Below are positions 7,312 to 16,046 of a DNA stretch of 47,464 nucleotides, piece after piece. The DNA is from Candidatus Gastranaerophilales bacterium (GTDB lineage Bacteria; Cyanobacteriota; Vampirovibrionia; Gastranaerophilales; Gastranaerophilaceae): NCBI GenBank assembly GCA_944323955.1, contig CALUUK010000012.1, forward strand, positions 1 to 47,464, written 5' to 3'. Within the stretch, counting starts at the first letter, position 1; each line of letters opens with the position of its first letter. The position numbers and the translations under genes were made by a program. Under the pieces are notes generated by a model. That model did no database searches. It was not told where the DNA came from and saw only the letters and a program-made list of their open reading frames with translations.

Positions 7312-7671
7312 ATGCGCATTACAGTTAAAGGGCGTAACATTGAAATTACTGATCCGATCAGAGCTTATGCTGAAGAAAAAATAGGCAAAGTGCTAAATCA
7401 CTATGATCAAATTCAGTCAATAGAAGTTGTGTTGAATGTAATAAAAAATCCGTCTGTAGCTTTAAGCCATACAGCAGAAGTTCTATGCAAATTTAATTCA
7501 GGTTCCGTTAAAGCGGAAGAAAGTGCAGAAACAATGTATGCAAGCATAGACCTTGTTTCTGATAAACTTAACAGACAGGTTAAAAAGTTCAAAGAGAAAC
7601 AAATATCAAACTCCAAAAATGCATCAATAAGAACGGATGTAATTGAAGAAGAAACGGAAGAAAAAGCCTAG
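7312..7671 (+). CDS. hpf: Ribosome hibernation promoting factor, short form
   Basis: The 119-residue protein has the HPF/RaiA fold: MRITVKGRNIEITDPIRAYAEEKIGKV, an alternating beta strand around SIEVVL, and the second helix SAETMYASIDLVSDKLNRQVKKFK. This family binds the decoding centre of the small subunit and shuts ribosomes down in stationary phase. It lacks the C-terminal dimerisation domain of long HPF, so it is the short form; cyanobacteria usually carry the long form (LrtA). GGAGG precedes ATG 7312, and a strong hairpin terminator follows at 7676. It is monocistronic. Confidence 0.93.
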   Translation: MRITVKGRNIEITDPIRAYAEEKIGKVLNHYDQIQSIEVVLNVIKNPSVALSHTAEVLCKFNSGSVKAEESAETMYASIDLVSDKLNRQVKKFKEKQISNSKNASIRTDVIEEETEEKA

Positions 7672-7675
7672 AAAT

Positions 7676-7700
7676 AAAAAGCCCCGTTTGGGGCTTTTTT
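7676..7700. terminator. Rho-independent terminator, probably bidirectional
   Basis: The arms AAAAAGCCCC and GGGGCTTTTT enclose a GTTT loop and end in a T-run on the plus strand. It sits between the convergent ends of hpf and leuD, and the last bases of leuD overlap its 3' edge. The A-run on the left gives a T-run on the minus strand too. Confidence 0.9.
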
Positions 7701-8190
7701 AATGCAATAATTTTTCTTTTGTATAATTAATTAAACCGTTAGAATTAATTATTTTTTGTATTTCAGGGGGAAATTCAGCACATTTATATTCTTTTCCTGT
7801 TGTTAAATTTTTTACTATACCTGTAGAAAGATTACATTCAAGAATATCATCTTTTGAACACTCATCGGGCAGCAAGGGATTTTCCATGATGGCAAGCCCG
7901 ATATTTAATGCATTTCTGTAAAAAATCCTTGCAAAACTTTTTGCAATAACAAGGCTGACGCCGGATGCTTTAATTGCAATAGGGGCATGTTCACGGGAAC
8001 TTCCGCAGCCGAAATTTTCACCCGCGACGATAATATCACCTTGTTTAACTTCTTTGGCAAAAGATAAATCAATATCCTCCATACAATGTTTTGCAAGTTC
8101 TTCATGAGAAGAAGTATTTAAATATCTTGCGGGGATAATAACATCAGTGTCTATGTTATCAGCGTATTTCCAAACTTTTCCTTTTAACAT
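7699..8190 (-). CDS. leuD: 3-Isopropylmalate dehydratase small subunit
   Basis: This is the small (swivel-domain) subunit of isopropylmalate isomerase, which with LeuC moves the hydroxyl group of isopropylmalate in leucine synthesis. The 163-residue length fits the short archaeal/cyanobacterial-type LeuD. The diagnostic block is [12 protein letters not shown] (about 59-70), where the small subunit contacts the substrate, and [14 protein letters not shown] near the N-terminus is typical. The related HacB (homoaconitase small subunit) cannot be excluded. Neither leuC nor leuB is adjacent, so the partner is encoded elsewhere. No clear ribosome-binding site precedes ATG 8190. The stop lies inside the shared terminator. 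Confidence 0.9.
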   Translation of the reverse strand: MLKGKVWKYADNIDTDVIIPARYLNTSSHEELAKHCMEDIDLSFAKEVKQGDIIVAGENFGCGSSREHAPIAIKASGVSLVIAKSFARIFYRNALNIGLAIMENPLLPDECSKDDILECNLSTGIVKNLTTGKEYKCAEFPPEIQKIINSNGLINYTKEKLLH

Positions 8191-8289
8191 TTTTAAACTT
8201 TACAACCTTTCCAATCTGTTCTATACTTTTATTATACAGTTACATGACAGAAATGTTAATAGCACTTAATCAAGGAAAAGGAGAATTGA

Positions 8290-8487
8290 ATGATGGAAAC
8301 TATCGGCGAAACAGCAGGACAAATCTGGAACTATTTAAATGAAAACGGTGAGTCCACAATAACAAAAATGAAAAAAGACTTAGACCTTAAATCAAATTTT
8401 GCAGAACTCGGCTTAGGCTGGTTAGCAAGAGAAGGCAAAGTTGAAATGACAAAAAAAGGTGCTTCAACAAACGTAAGATTAGTATAG
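8290..8487 (+). CDS. Small winged-helix protein
   Basis: The 65-residue protein is a single winged helix-turn-helix of the kind found as a stand-alone small bacterial family. GQIWNYLNENGESTITKMKKDLDL gives helices 1 and 2, FAELGLGWLAREGKVEM gives the recognition helix and first wing strand, and KGASTNVRLV gives the last strand. Its DNA target is unknown; such proteins are often described only as winged-helix domain proteins. GGAG precedes the start, where two ATG codons stand together (8290 or 8293). A hairpin terminator follows, so it is its own transcription unit. Confidence 0.8.
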   Translation: MMETIGETAGQIWNYLNENGESTITKMKKDLDLKSNFAELGLGWLAREGKVEMTKKGASTNVRLV

Positions 8488-8504
8488 TCTTATCAAAAAC
8501 AAAT

Positions 8505-8532
8505 AAAAGTCCGGCACCGTCCGGACTTTTTT
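8505..8532 (+). terminator. Rho-independent terminator
   Basis: AAAAGTCCGG, loop CACCGT and CCGGACTTTTTT form a GC-rich stem followed by a T-run, 17 bases after the winged-helix gene and just before tyrS. Confidence 0.92.
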
Positions 8533-8564
8533 AATACTTATATCAGAACAAAAGGGAAATATTG

Positions 8565-9788
8565 ATGGAAACAGTAACAATTAAAAAGGAATTTTTAGAA
8601 GAGGCAGAAATACTTGCAAGAGGAGCGGAAGTTCTTCCGGGTGGAATTGAAGAATTAGCATTAAAATTGCAAAAGGCAAAGGAAGAAAATAAACCCCTCA
8701 GAATAAAATTGGGAATGGATCCGTCAAGACCCGACCTTCACTTAGGTCATACCGTTGTTTTAAGAAAGGTCAAAAAGTTTCAGGAACTGGGTCATAAAAT
8801 TATTCTTATTGTAGGCGGCGGAACGGCAATGATAGGCGATCCTTCCGGAAAGTCAGACACACGTCCGAGCCTGACGAAAGAACAAGTTGAAGAAAATGCA
8901 AAAACATATTTTGAGCAGATATCAAAAGTTGTTGACGTTGATAATGCCGAAATAGTAAATAATTCTGACTGGCTTTTTAAACTAAACTTTGTTGATATGA
9001 TAAAACTTGCATCAAAGGTTACAGTTGCTCAAATTATGACAAGGGATGATTTTGCAAAAAGATTTGCAGAAAATCGTCCTATTTCGGTTCACGAATTCTT
9101 TTATCCGCTTATGCAGGCATACGACTCTGTTGTTGTAGATGCAGATATTGAATTTGGAGGTACCGATCAACGATTTAACAATCTCTTAGGCCGCGATATT
9201 CAAGCAGCCTACGGAAAAGAAAATCCGCAAATGGTTATTTTGCTGCCGCTTTTGGAAGGAACCGACGGTGTTGTAAAAATGTCAAAATCATTCCCTCAGC
9301 ACTGTATAAGTCTTACGGATTCTCCTAATGATATGTACGGAAAGTTAATGTCAATTTCCGATAATTTGATTATAAAATATTTTGCTCTGTTAACAGATAT
9401 ATCAAAAGAAGAATTAAATAAGCTCGAAGAAGAAATAAAAACAGAAAACCCCAGAGATTTGAAAATGAGACTTGCATACACTATTACAAAAATGTATAAC
9501 GGGGAGCAAGCTGCAAATCAAGCACAGGAAAACTTTGTAAAAGTAGTACAAAATAAAGAAATTCCTGATGATATTCCGGAAGTTAAAGTTTCAGAAGCAG
9601 TTTCATTAATAGATTTTATTTCAAACTTTGATAAATCTCTTTCAAGAGGCGACATAAAAAGACTCGCAGCATCAGGAGCAATCAAAATAAACGGAGAAAA
9701 ACAGCCTAATCCCGGATTTATTATTGAAACAAATACTCTTCCTGTTGTTATACAATACGGAAAAAGAAAATATATTAAAGGCGTATAA
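8565..9788 (+). CDS. tyrS: Tyrosyl-tRNA synthetase
   Basis: This class I synthetase charges tRNA-Tyr. The 407-residue protein has the HIGH-type motif HLGH (about 59-62), the tyrosine pocket with FEFGGTDQRFN-like residues (IEFGGTDQ, about 195-202), the KMSKS loop (about 238-242) and a C-terminal S4 RNA-binding domain (LSRGDIKRLAASGAIKINGEK). It resembles the TyrZ/TyrS-2 branch. I chose ATG 8565 over TTG 8562, since AAAGGG lies seven bases before the ATG. cysE starts on the base after the tyrS stop codon, so the two are translationally linked. Confidence 0.96.
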   Translation: METVTIKKEFLEEAEILARGAEVLPGGIEELALKLQKAKEENKPLRIKLGMDPSRPDLHLGHTVVLRKVKKFQELGHKIILIVGGGTAMIGDPSGKSDTRPSLTKEQVEENAKTYFEQISKVVDVDNAEIVNNSDWLFKLNFVDMIKLASKVTVAQIMTRDDFAKRFAENRPISVHEFFYPLMQAYDSVVVDADIEFGGTDQRFNNLLGRDIQAAYGKENPQMVILLPLLEGTDGVVKMSKSFPQHCISLTDSPNDMYGKLMSISDNLIIKYFALLTDISKEELNKLEEEIKTENPRDLKMRLAYTITKMYNGEQAANQAQENFVKVVQNKEIPDDIPEVKVSEAVSLIDFISNFDKSLSRGDIKRLAASGAIKINGEKQPNPGFIIETNTLPVVIQYGKRKYIKGV

Positions 9789-10448
9789 ATGAGACTTATA
9801 AAAAAAGTATTTTCACAAATAAAAGAAGATATACAGACAATATACGAAAAAGATCCTGCCGCAGAAAATATACTGGAAGTATTGTTCTGTTATCCAGGGC
9901 TCCATGCGCTAATTATGCACAGGATAGCTCACAAACTTAATTATTGGAAAATTCCTTTGATTCCAAGGGCAATTTCAAATATTTCAAGATTTTTTACGGG
10001 GATAGAAATACATCCGCAGGCAAGAATAGGTCGAAGATTTTTTATTGACCACGGGATGGGTGTTGTAATAGGCGCAACAACAATTATCGGTGACGATGTG
10101 CTTTTATATCAAGGTGTAACTCTTGGCGGTACAGGTAACGAACATGGCAAAAGGCACCCCACACTGGGCAGTAATATAGTTGTCGGAGCCGGTGCAAAAG
10201 TACTCGGTAATATTGAAATAGGAAACAATTCAAGAATAGGAGCAGGTTCGGTTGTTATAGATGACGTTCCCGAAAATTCTACAGTCATCGGTGTTCCCGG
10301 CAGAGTTGTAAAACAAAAACTTATGATACAAGGTCAATTAATGCATAACAGAATACCCGATCCGGTAACTTGTCAGTTAAACCGATTAAAATATGAGATG
10401 GCAGATGTAAAAGAAAAAATTGAAGAAATGAGAAAAGGCGGAAACTAG
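9789..10448 (+). CDS. cysE: Serine O-acetyltransferase
   Basis: CysE transfers acetyl from acetyl-CoA to serine, the first step of cysteine synthesis. The N-terminal helical part (EVLFCYPGLHALIMHRIAH, about 32-50) and the left-handed beta-helix of hexapeptide repeats (GIEIHPQARIGRRFFIDHGMGVVIG, LGGTG, KRHP, GAGAKVLGNIEIG) are both present. The catalytic His lie in IDHG and KRHPT. The 219-residue length matches the shorter plant/cyanobacterial-type SAT. It begins immediately after tyrS. A perfect 12-bp inverted repeat at 10434-10460 overlaps its stop codon and acts as terminator. Confidence 0.95.
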   Translation: MRLIKKVFSQIKEDIQTIYEKDPAAENILEVLFCYPGLHALIMHRIAHKLNYWKIPLIPRAISNISRFFTGIEIHPQARIGRRFFIDHGMGVVIGATTIIGDDVLLYQGVTLGGTGNEHGKRHPTLGSNIVVGAGAKVLGNIEIGNNSRIGAGSVVIDDVPENSTVIGVPGRVVKQKLMIQGQLMHNRIPDPVTCQLNRLKYEMADVKEKIEEMRKGGN

Positions 10449-10460
10449 TTTCCGCCTTTA
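10434..10460 (+). terminator. Terminator palindrome over the cysE stop codon
   Basis: AAAGGCGGAAAC and GTTTCCGCCTTT are exact inverted arms around TA, with the cysE stop TAG (10446-10448) in the centre. The symmetric arms could stop transcription from both sides; the convergent gene at 10482 ends 21 bp away. Confidence 0.8.
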
Positions 10461-10481
10461 TTGTTATTATATTTCGGTTAA

Positions 10482-11093
10482 TTACATTTTCTTTCCGCCA
10501 TTGAATAATGCGTTGAAACCAACAACAAACGGACTTGCTATACCTGCAAAGAATGACACAATCGGATTACCGTGACCTTCTTCTTCATCAATATCACACA
10601 TTGCTGCCAATAAATCTTCTTGACTTGTAGTATCACAATTACCCCAAGTTAAAACTGATTGATGTTCAACACCTGCCTGAGTTTTTGCATTTTCCCTAAT
10701 GATATCTTCAAGGTCAGCACCCAACTCAGCCTCTATAAGCTGTCTGGCAACAGCCCTCAATTGAGTATCATCGCCATCTTCACCGACCAATTGACCGTAT
10801 CTGGTTTGACCTTCCATTTCAGACAACAATTCTTCATATGCGGCTAATGCTTTGTCTTCCTTTCCGCTTGTCAAATAAGAGCTGATATTTGATATTTTTG
10901 ACTCAATTGCAGCGTCTCTTCCTGCATAAGAAATCTCGTATCCTTCTTTAGTGTCAGCATAATCATATTTTGAATCAAGATACTCTGTATTATACAAAGA
11001 ACTGACGCTTATTCCGCCGGATGTTGTAAATGTACTTGCCGTTGCGGTTCCACCCGTATAACTTCCATTCTGAAAAGAAATACCTGTTGTCAT
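10482..11093 (-). CDS. Hypothetical acidic protein
   Basis: I do not recognise this 203-residue protein. It has a low-complexity Ser/Thr/Gly-rich start (MTTGISFQNGSYTGGT), an acidic helical middle (about 55-175, with AAYEELLSEMEGQ and ARQLIEAELGADLEDIIREN), and a C-terminal hydrophobic run (NPIVSFFAGIASPFVVGFNALF). ISFQNG near the N-terminus is a weak match to the Phe-Gly leader of other proteins here. There is no signal peptide. AGGTGGAGG is a strong ribosome-binding site before ATG 11093, so the gene is probably well expressed. It stands alone between a terminator and a promoter-bearing gap. Confidence 0.75.
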   Translation of the reverse strand: MTTGISFQNGSYTGGTATASTFTTSGGISVSSLYNTEYLDSKYDYADTKEGYEISYAGRDAAIESKISNISSYLTSGKEDKALAAYEELLSEMEGQTRYGQLVGEDGDDTQLRAVARQLIEAELGADLEDIIRENAKTQAGVEHQSVLTWGNCDTTSQEDLLAAMCDIDEEEGHGNPIVSFFAGIASPFVVGFNALFNGGKKM

Positions 11094-11209
11094 AACTAAC
11101 CTCCACCTAAAAAATTAAATTCTTAAACTAACCCACATTTATATAAAAAATTTTGAGCGGGAAGAATTGTCTTTTTATATTAGTTTTGTTAATATTTCTT
11201 AACAAAACA

Positions 11210-11767
11210 TTAAAACATATCAAATGCTATTCCGCCTATTGCTCCTGCCGCAATAGTCAACAAAGGGTTTTTATTAAAAAAGGATAAAGGAATTATTAAC
11301 AATAGAAATAAAACAAACATCTTAATATCAAGACTGTATACACCGGAAAATTCACCGGGAACAATAGCTTCATAAAATAAAGTAATCCCGATTGATGCAA
11401 GAAGAGCGCATGATGCAGGTCTTAATCCCATAAATATACAGTTTACACAAGAATTATTTTTAAACTTTGTAATCAGTTTTGTTAATATTATCGTCATTAT
11501 AAAAGGAATAAGAACAATAGCCAGCGTAGAAATAACAGCACCTGTAAATCCTGCGGTTTTAAAACCGGTATAAGTTGCCATATTTATGCCGACAGGACCG
11601 GGGGTTAGATTTGAAACAGCTATCATATCAGTAAGTTCATCAACACTAAACCATTGATATTTTTGCTGTATATAAAACAAAAACGGAATTGTTGCATAAC
11701 CGCCGCCGACTGCAAACAATCCTATTTTATTAAATTCATAAAAGAGTAAAAAATATAATTTAAGCAT
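11210..11767 (-). CDS. Chromate transporter family protein, second half-size subunit
   Basis: The 185-residue membrane protein is one CHR domain. It carries FAVGGGYATIPFL near the N-terminus and SNLTPGPVGINMATYTGFK (about 51-69), the conserved Pro-Gly-Pro motif of ChrA. Full-length ChrA has two such domains in one chain; here they are two separate genes, and this one overlaps the first (11760-12308) by eight bases. The pair probably forms one heteromeric anion transporter. Chromate may not be the true substrate in an anaerobe. No neighbouring regulator indicates what induces it. Confidence 0.88.
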   Translation of the reverse strand: MLKLYFLLFYEFNKIGLFAVGGGYATIPFLFYIQQKYQWFSVDELTDMIAVSNLTPGPVGINMATYTGFKTAGFTGAVISTLAIVLIPFIMTIILTKLITKFKNNSCVNCIFMGLRPASCALLASIGITLFYEAIVPGEFSGVYSLDIKMFVLFLLLIIPLSFFNKNPLLTIAAGAIGGIAFDMF

Positions 11768-12308
11768 TATCCGGCCCTCTTAGTTTTGAATATAAAAGAG
11801 CCAGAAGGGCCGATGCAATAATAATAAGAGAAGGTGATATATCAGATAACAATAAAGCTGTTAATATCACAAAGAACAATACATATGAAAAAAACGAATT
11901 GACACTTTTTTTCCATAAATCCTTTACCGTAATTATGATAAGAACAATAACGGAAATTCGTATACCTTTAAAAGCATCTTGAACTATTTTATATTCTGAA
12001 ATACCGGTCATTAATACAGCAAATAAAAGAATTATAAAAAAAGCAGGAAGAATTATCCCAAGAGCAGCGGCTATTGCACCTCGAACTTTTCTTATTCTGT
12101 ACCCCGCACTAGTGGCTATATTAGCTGCAATAATACCCGGTATGCATTGATTCATAGCATAAAAATCAACCAACTCTTCATCACTCATCCACTGCCGTTC
12201 ATCAACTATGTATTTTTTTAACAACGGAACAATTACGTATCCTCCGCCAAGCAATTGAATACCTATTATAAAAAATACTTTGAAAATTTCAAATAAAGAT
12301 TTATTCAT
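11760..12308 (-). CDS. Chromate transporter family protein, first half-size subunit
   Basis: This 182-residue membrane protein is the other CHR domain. QLLGGGYVIVPLLKKYIVDERQWM and NQCIPGIIAANIATSAGYR match the paired motifs in its partner, with Pro-Gly-Ile in place of Pro-Gly-Pro. Several hydrophobic spans follow. It is the promoter-proximal gene of a two-gene operon with 11210-11767, and the eight-base overlap implies coupled translation. Short-chain CHR proteins are known to occur as such pairs. Confidence 0.88.
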   Translation of the reverse strand: MNKSLFEIFKVFFIIGIQLLGGGYVIVPLLKKYIVDERQWMSDEELVDFYAMNQCIPGIIAANIATSAGYRIRKVRGAIAAALGIILPAFFIILLFAVLMTGISEYKIVQDAFKGIRISVIVLIIITVKDLWKKSVNSFFSYVLFFVILTALLLSDISPSLIIIASALLALLYSKLRGPDNA

Positions 12309-12385
12309 AAGAAAATTATCTCATAAAAACCGAAAATGGTTTAAAAAAGGGCAAAAACGGGAATACTACAATTGTAGGAGTTAAT

Positions 12386-12898
12386 ATGCAAAAAGTCTTA
12401 CTTCTTGATAAAGAAAACAGACCTATTAACATTTGCTCTTGGAAAAGGGCAATAATTCTGCTGATGAAGGGAAAGGCTGAGACAGCCAGATATTTAAATG
12501 ATATTGACAGTATGATAAAAATAGATAATGTACTAATTCCGCGGGTAATAAAATTAACGTATGAATTGGCAGTTCAATATAAGGAACTGCCTTTTTGTCG
12601 TGAAAATATACTGGTCAGAGACGAGTTTGTATGCCAATATTGCGGAAAAAAATTCCCCGCCGCAGAACTCACACTGGATCATGTATATCCAAAATCAAGA
12701 CTTGGCCCCGACATATGGGAAAACATTGTTGCCTGCTGCCAAGAATGTAACCAAAAAAAAGCTGACAGAACACCAAAAGAAGCAAAGATGAAACTTTTAA
12801 GAAGACCTTACAGACCAAAAGACTATTTAAAGTTTGAATTAAAAAAATATCCCGAATCGGTTATAAAATATTGGAAAGAATATTTTGAAGCATCCTAA
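12386..12898 (+). CDS. HNH endonuclease family protein
   Basis: The 170-residue protein has an HNH nuclease fold in its second half: a Cys pair CQYCG (about 89-93), LDHVYPKSRLG (about 103-113) with the catalytic His, WENIVACCQECNQKKADRT (about 116-134) with the Asn and second Cys pair. The first ~75 residues (VLLLDKENRPINICSWKRAIILLMKGKAE) are the leader typical of the stand-alone HNH proteins common in Cyanobacteria. Its role in the cell is unknown; DNA nicking or repair is a family-level guess. Its stop codon directly abuts the stop of the convergent gene (12899) with no base between. Confidence 0.88.
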   Translation: MQKVLLLDKENRPINICSWKRAIILLMKGKAETARYLNDIDSMIKIDNVLIPRVIKLTYELAVQYKELPFCRENILVRDEFVCQYCGKKFPAAELTLDHVYPKSRLGPDIWENIVACCQECNQKKADRTPKEAKMKLLRRPYRPKDYLKFELKKYPESVIKYWKEYFEAS

Positions 12899-13699
12899 TT
12901 ATCCGACAACCAAAGAAGGGAAATTATTTGCTGCATATTCACCAAGATTTTTATTCGATTTCACTTTTGAAAAATCAGGTATGCGAAAATACAATTTTTG
13001 TGAAATATTATAGTCTTTTAGGTCAACTTCTTCACCTTTACCTGCTTTTTGATTTTTAAAATGCGACCATTGCTCATAAAACAATTCTTTTCTTAATTCA
13101 CTTTGAAAAACTTGTTTATATCTTGCTTTAGCGGAAGAGACACTGTCAGTAAATGAAAGCCAGGGGTCAATAACAACAATATCATCTTCTTTTGAAGAAT
13201 TACGTCCCATTGATGTTACAACAAAACAATGATCTGCTTCGTCACTTCTTGTATATTCGCATATACCGTCTTTTTTATTCACAAAATCCGTTTCAACATA
13301 AAGATTCACAATTTTTGCATCATAAATACCGTTTGCCGCTAAAGCAGCCAATACACCCACTGCAGATTCATAGCAGTTTCCTGCACGCATCTGTTCCATT
13401 CCCCTTAATATCGGAGCATACATAATATTTCTTTCTGATTTTGGGATATTAAGCCCGGGAGCAACAAGTTTCTCATCAAATATTCTGATATTATTAATTT
13501 TATCAAAAACATTATATGAAACTTTTCTTTTTAAACTATCTTTCCGGGGTGTTTCACTATGATAGAAATGATCAATATAACTTGAACTTACAACAGGGAA
13601 TGTGCGTTTGGATGCGCGCATAATTCTGTCAGCTTCGCGGACATCGCTTTTTCTGGCATTAAATGAAAAATTATAATTTTGTACAGATGAAATATTCAT
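12899..13699 (-). CDS. Papain-like (Cys-His-Asp) protein with Phe-Asn-Ala leader
   Basis: I do not recognise the family, but the 266-residue protein shows an ordered catalytic-looking triad: GNCYES (C109), ADHCFVV (H157) and VVIDPWL (D178). This Cys...His...Asp-Pro-Trp pattern is the hallmark of papain/transglutaminase-like folds used by bacterial effector proteases and deamidases (for example the C3 domain of Pasteurella toxin). The first 14 residues, MNISSVQNYNFSFNA, match the Phe-Gly-like leader on other proteins here, and there is no Sec signal. It ends a six-gene operon that starts at ligA, 43 bp after hisB, though function links to hisB are not evident. Substrate unknown. Confidence 0.7.
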   Translation of the reverse strand: MNISSVQNYNFSFNARKSDVREADRIMRASKRTFPVVSSSYIDHFYHSETPRKDSLKRKVSYNVFDKINNIRIFDEKLVAPGLNIPKSERNIMYAPILRGMEQMRAGNCYESAVGVLAALAANGIYDAKIVNLYVETDFVNKKDGICEYTRSDEADHCFVVTSMGRNSSKEDDIVVIDPWLSFTDSVSSAKARYKQVFQSELRKELFYEQWSHFKNQKAGKGEEVDLKDYNISQKLYFRIPDFSKVKSNKNLGEYAANNFPSLVVG

Positions 13700-13741
13700 A
13701 CAGTTTACAAAAACCGGAAAAAATTTTTTTTGCCAAAATTT

Positions 13742-14326
13742 TTAAAGAATTCCTTTTGTGGATGGTATCTTTTCCATGTTTTTTTCATCAAAAGATACTG
13801 CGGTCTTAAGTGCTTTACCGAAAGATTTAAATACCGCTTCTATAATATGATGAGTATCAAATCCGTCAAGCATTTTTATATGGATTGTCATTAATGCTGC
13901 CTGAGCAAAACTTGAAAAGAAATGAGGCAAAATAACGGTTTCAAAATCCGATGTTTTTTCATCGGGAACAACAACATCCGTTTTTGAAAAGACACGTCCT
14001 GATATATCAACAACACAAAGAATGAGCGCCTCATCCATCGGAAGAATTTTTTCTCCGTATCTTATAATGCCTTTTTTATCCCCCAGAGCATCTTTTAAAG
14101 CACTGCCAAGCGTTATTGCAACATCTTCAACGACATGATGATTATCTTTATCGTGGGAAATAACATTAATTTTCAAATCAAAACCTGAATGATGAGCAAA
14201 TTGTTCAAGCATATGATCAAAAAACTTAATTCCCGTATTTATATTATAAATTCCGCTTCCGTCAAGATTTATATTTACAAAAACTTCTGTTTCATTTGTT
14301 TTACGAATTTTTTCACACTGTCTCAT
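13742..14326 (-). CDS. hisB: Imidazoleglycerol-phosphate dehydratase
   Basis: HisB catalyses the sixth step of histidine synthesis, dehydrating imidazole glycerol phosphate. The 194-residue monofunctional form has the metal-binding signatures FFDHMLEQFAHHSGFDL (about 36-52), DNHHVVEDVAI (about 61-71) and DTHHIIEAVFKSFGKALK (about 156-173). It overlaps the upstream HisC-HAD gene by 14 bases, so the enzymes for dehydration, transamination and probably dephosphorylation are made together. The C-terminal end IPSTKGIL is family-typical. Confidence 0.96.
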   Translation of the reverse strand: MRQCEKIRKTNETEVFVNINLDGSGIYNINTGIKFFDHMLEQFAHHSGFDLKINVISHDKDNHHVVEDVAITLGSALKDALGDKKGIIRYGEKILPMDEALILCVVDISGRVFSKTDVVVPDEKTSDFETVILPHFFSSFAQAALMTIHIKMLDGFDTHHIIEAVFKSFGKALKTAVSFDEKNMEKIPSTKGIL

Positions 14327-16040
14327 ATTTTTGCTCCAATAAAGTTTTTATCTCACCTACGGAAGAAATTACTTGTTTTGCTCCGTTATTTTTCAATCTT
14401 TGAATTAAATCTTCTGATTTATCCTGCGGAGGAAGAGTTCCGACAGGGTAATATCCTGCATTTTTTGCACATATCATATCATCAACTGTATCTCCGAAAT
14501 AGAAAAATTCTTTTGCAAAAGATAAATCCTTAACAAGGTTAAGTCCGCAAGAATCCGGTTTTCCTTTACCATGAGGGATATCATCAGTTGTTATTACAGG
14601 ATAGAAGAATTTTAGAATATTAAATTTTTCAAGTGCGAAATATGCCTCTTTTTTAAGCCTGCCCGTGAAAACGGAAAGATTATAATCTTTTGAAAGTTCT
14701 TCAAACAGTTCAATGTCAAAAAGCGGAGTCTCAATATTTATCAAACCTTTACCATTATCCCAGTATATTTGCTGAAAAGTATCTACCAGCTCATCATAAG
14801 TAACATCAATTCCTTCTCTTCTTAAGAGAAAAAGGGTTAAGTCCCAATCATTATTCATACCGCCTTGATTTTTAATTTTTTGAACTTCTTCAAGAGTGAC
14901 TTGTTTCCCGGAATATTTTTCATAAGTTTTCAATATGGTTTGTCTGTATGAAACAGCATTAATCAAAACCCCGTCCATATCAAACACCAATGACGGTTTT
15001 ATTTCCAGAGCTTTTTTTATCAGAGCAGCGCCTTTTTTAGTCGGAATTGTTATCCTGAGATGATTTTCCAGCAGACTTCCTTTTTTAAACATCTTAACCG
15101 AAATATTATTCAATGAAAGTTTATGATGAAAAAAACCTGCTTTTTGTTTGAAATCAACAAGGAGAAAATTGGCATATGAATCATACACAATACCGCCAAG
15201 AGATTCAAAAAATTCTTTTAATTCCGTTTTTGATTCATCAATTTCTTTTTTTATTTGATTAAAATAATCAATGTCATCAAGAGCTGCAATACCTGCTTTC
15301 ATTGCAAACGAATTAACACTAAAAGGACTTACGACCTTTTTAAGATTGTCAATATTCTCAGAGCAGCTGATAATATACCCCAAACGTAATCCTGCCAGCG
15401 CAAAATCCTTTGAAAAAGATTTAATAATAAATACATTATCATATTCAAGCGCATACTTTTTATATGAAACACTGCCGTAGTTTGCATATGTTTCATCAAT
15501 AATAACCGCTTTCCCTTTGGAATTGGCAAGTATTTGCTTCAAATCATTTTCATTAATAATATTCCCCGTAGGATTATTGGGAGAAGCAATATAAATAACT
15601 TTGACATCGGGATTATCAAGTTCTTTCAGAAAATTATCAACAGGAAAAACCCACTTTTCTTTAAAAGGAACCTTTATAATTTTCCCGCCTTGAATTTGAG
15701 CATAAACAACAGGCATATCAAACGAAATATCCAATGTTAAAAGAGCATCATCAGGTTCCATATAAGTTTGAATAACAGCAGAAATTGATTCATCCGCTCC
15801 GTTAGTAACCTTTATGTTTGATATATCAACACCCTGATAATCCGCAATTTTTTGGGATAATTCGCCATAGAAAGGATAGAAACTAACTTGTGCTGTATCA
15901 CAATTATTCAATGCAGCTCTAACCTTTGGTGAAGGTCCGTAATTATTTTCGTTTGAGTCAATCTTTATGTCCCAATCTTTTTCATACATCGGAACAAAAT
16001 AACCCGCCATATTTTGGATTGATTGTTTTGGCTTTAGCAT
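14313..16040 (-). CDS. hisC: Histidinol-phosphate aminotransferase fused to a HAD phosphatase
   Basis: The 575-residue protein joins two enzymes. Residues about 1-350 form a class II PLP aminotransferase of HisC type: SNENNYGPSPKV, the PLP-pocket ASPNNPTGNII, and SFSKDFALAGLRLGY with the cofactor lysine. Residues about 352-575 are a HAD hydrolase: SLVFDMDGVLINAV (motif I, DxDG), FTGRLKKEA (motif II) and FFYFGDTVDDMICAKNAG (motif IV), similar to the subfamily IA group often found with histidine genes. The second domain is a good candidate for histidinol-phosphate phosphatase, so the fusion would run two consecutive steps. That assignment is an inference. hisB follows with overlap; hisD and the other his genes are not in view. 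Confidence 0.88.
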   Translation of the reverse strand: MLKPKQSIQNMAGYFVPMYEKDWDIKIDSNENNYGPSPKVRAALNNCDTAQVSFYPFYGELSQKIADYQGVDISNIKVTNGADESISAVIQTYMEPDDALLTLDISFDMPVVYAQIQGGKIIKVPFKEKWVFPVDNFLKELDNPDVKVIYIASPNNPTGNIINENDLKQILANSKGKAVIIDETYANYGSVSYKKYALEYDNVFIIKSFSKDFALAGLRLGYIISCSENIDNLKKVVSPFSVNSFAMKAGIAALDDIDYFNQIKKEIDESKTELKEFFESLGGIVYDSYANFLLVDFKQKAGFFHHKLSLNNISVKMFKKGSLLENHLRITIPTKKGAALIKKALEIKPSLVFDMDGVLINAVSYRQTILKTYEKYSGKQVTLEEVQKIKNQGGMNNDWDLTLFLLRREGIDVTYDELVDTFQQIYWDNGKGLINIETPLFDIELFEELSKDYNLSVFTGRLKKEAYFALEKFNILKFFYPVITTDDIPHGKGKPDSCGLNLVKDLSFAKEFFYFGDTVDDMICAKNAGYYPVGTLPPQDKSEDLIQRLKNNGAKQVISSVGEIKTLLEQKYETV

Positions 16041-16046
16041 AATTAC

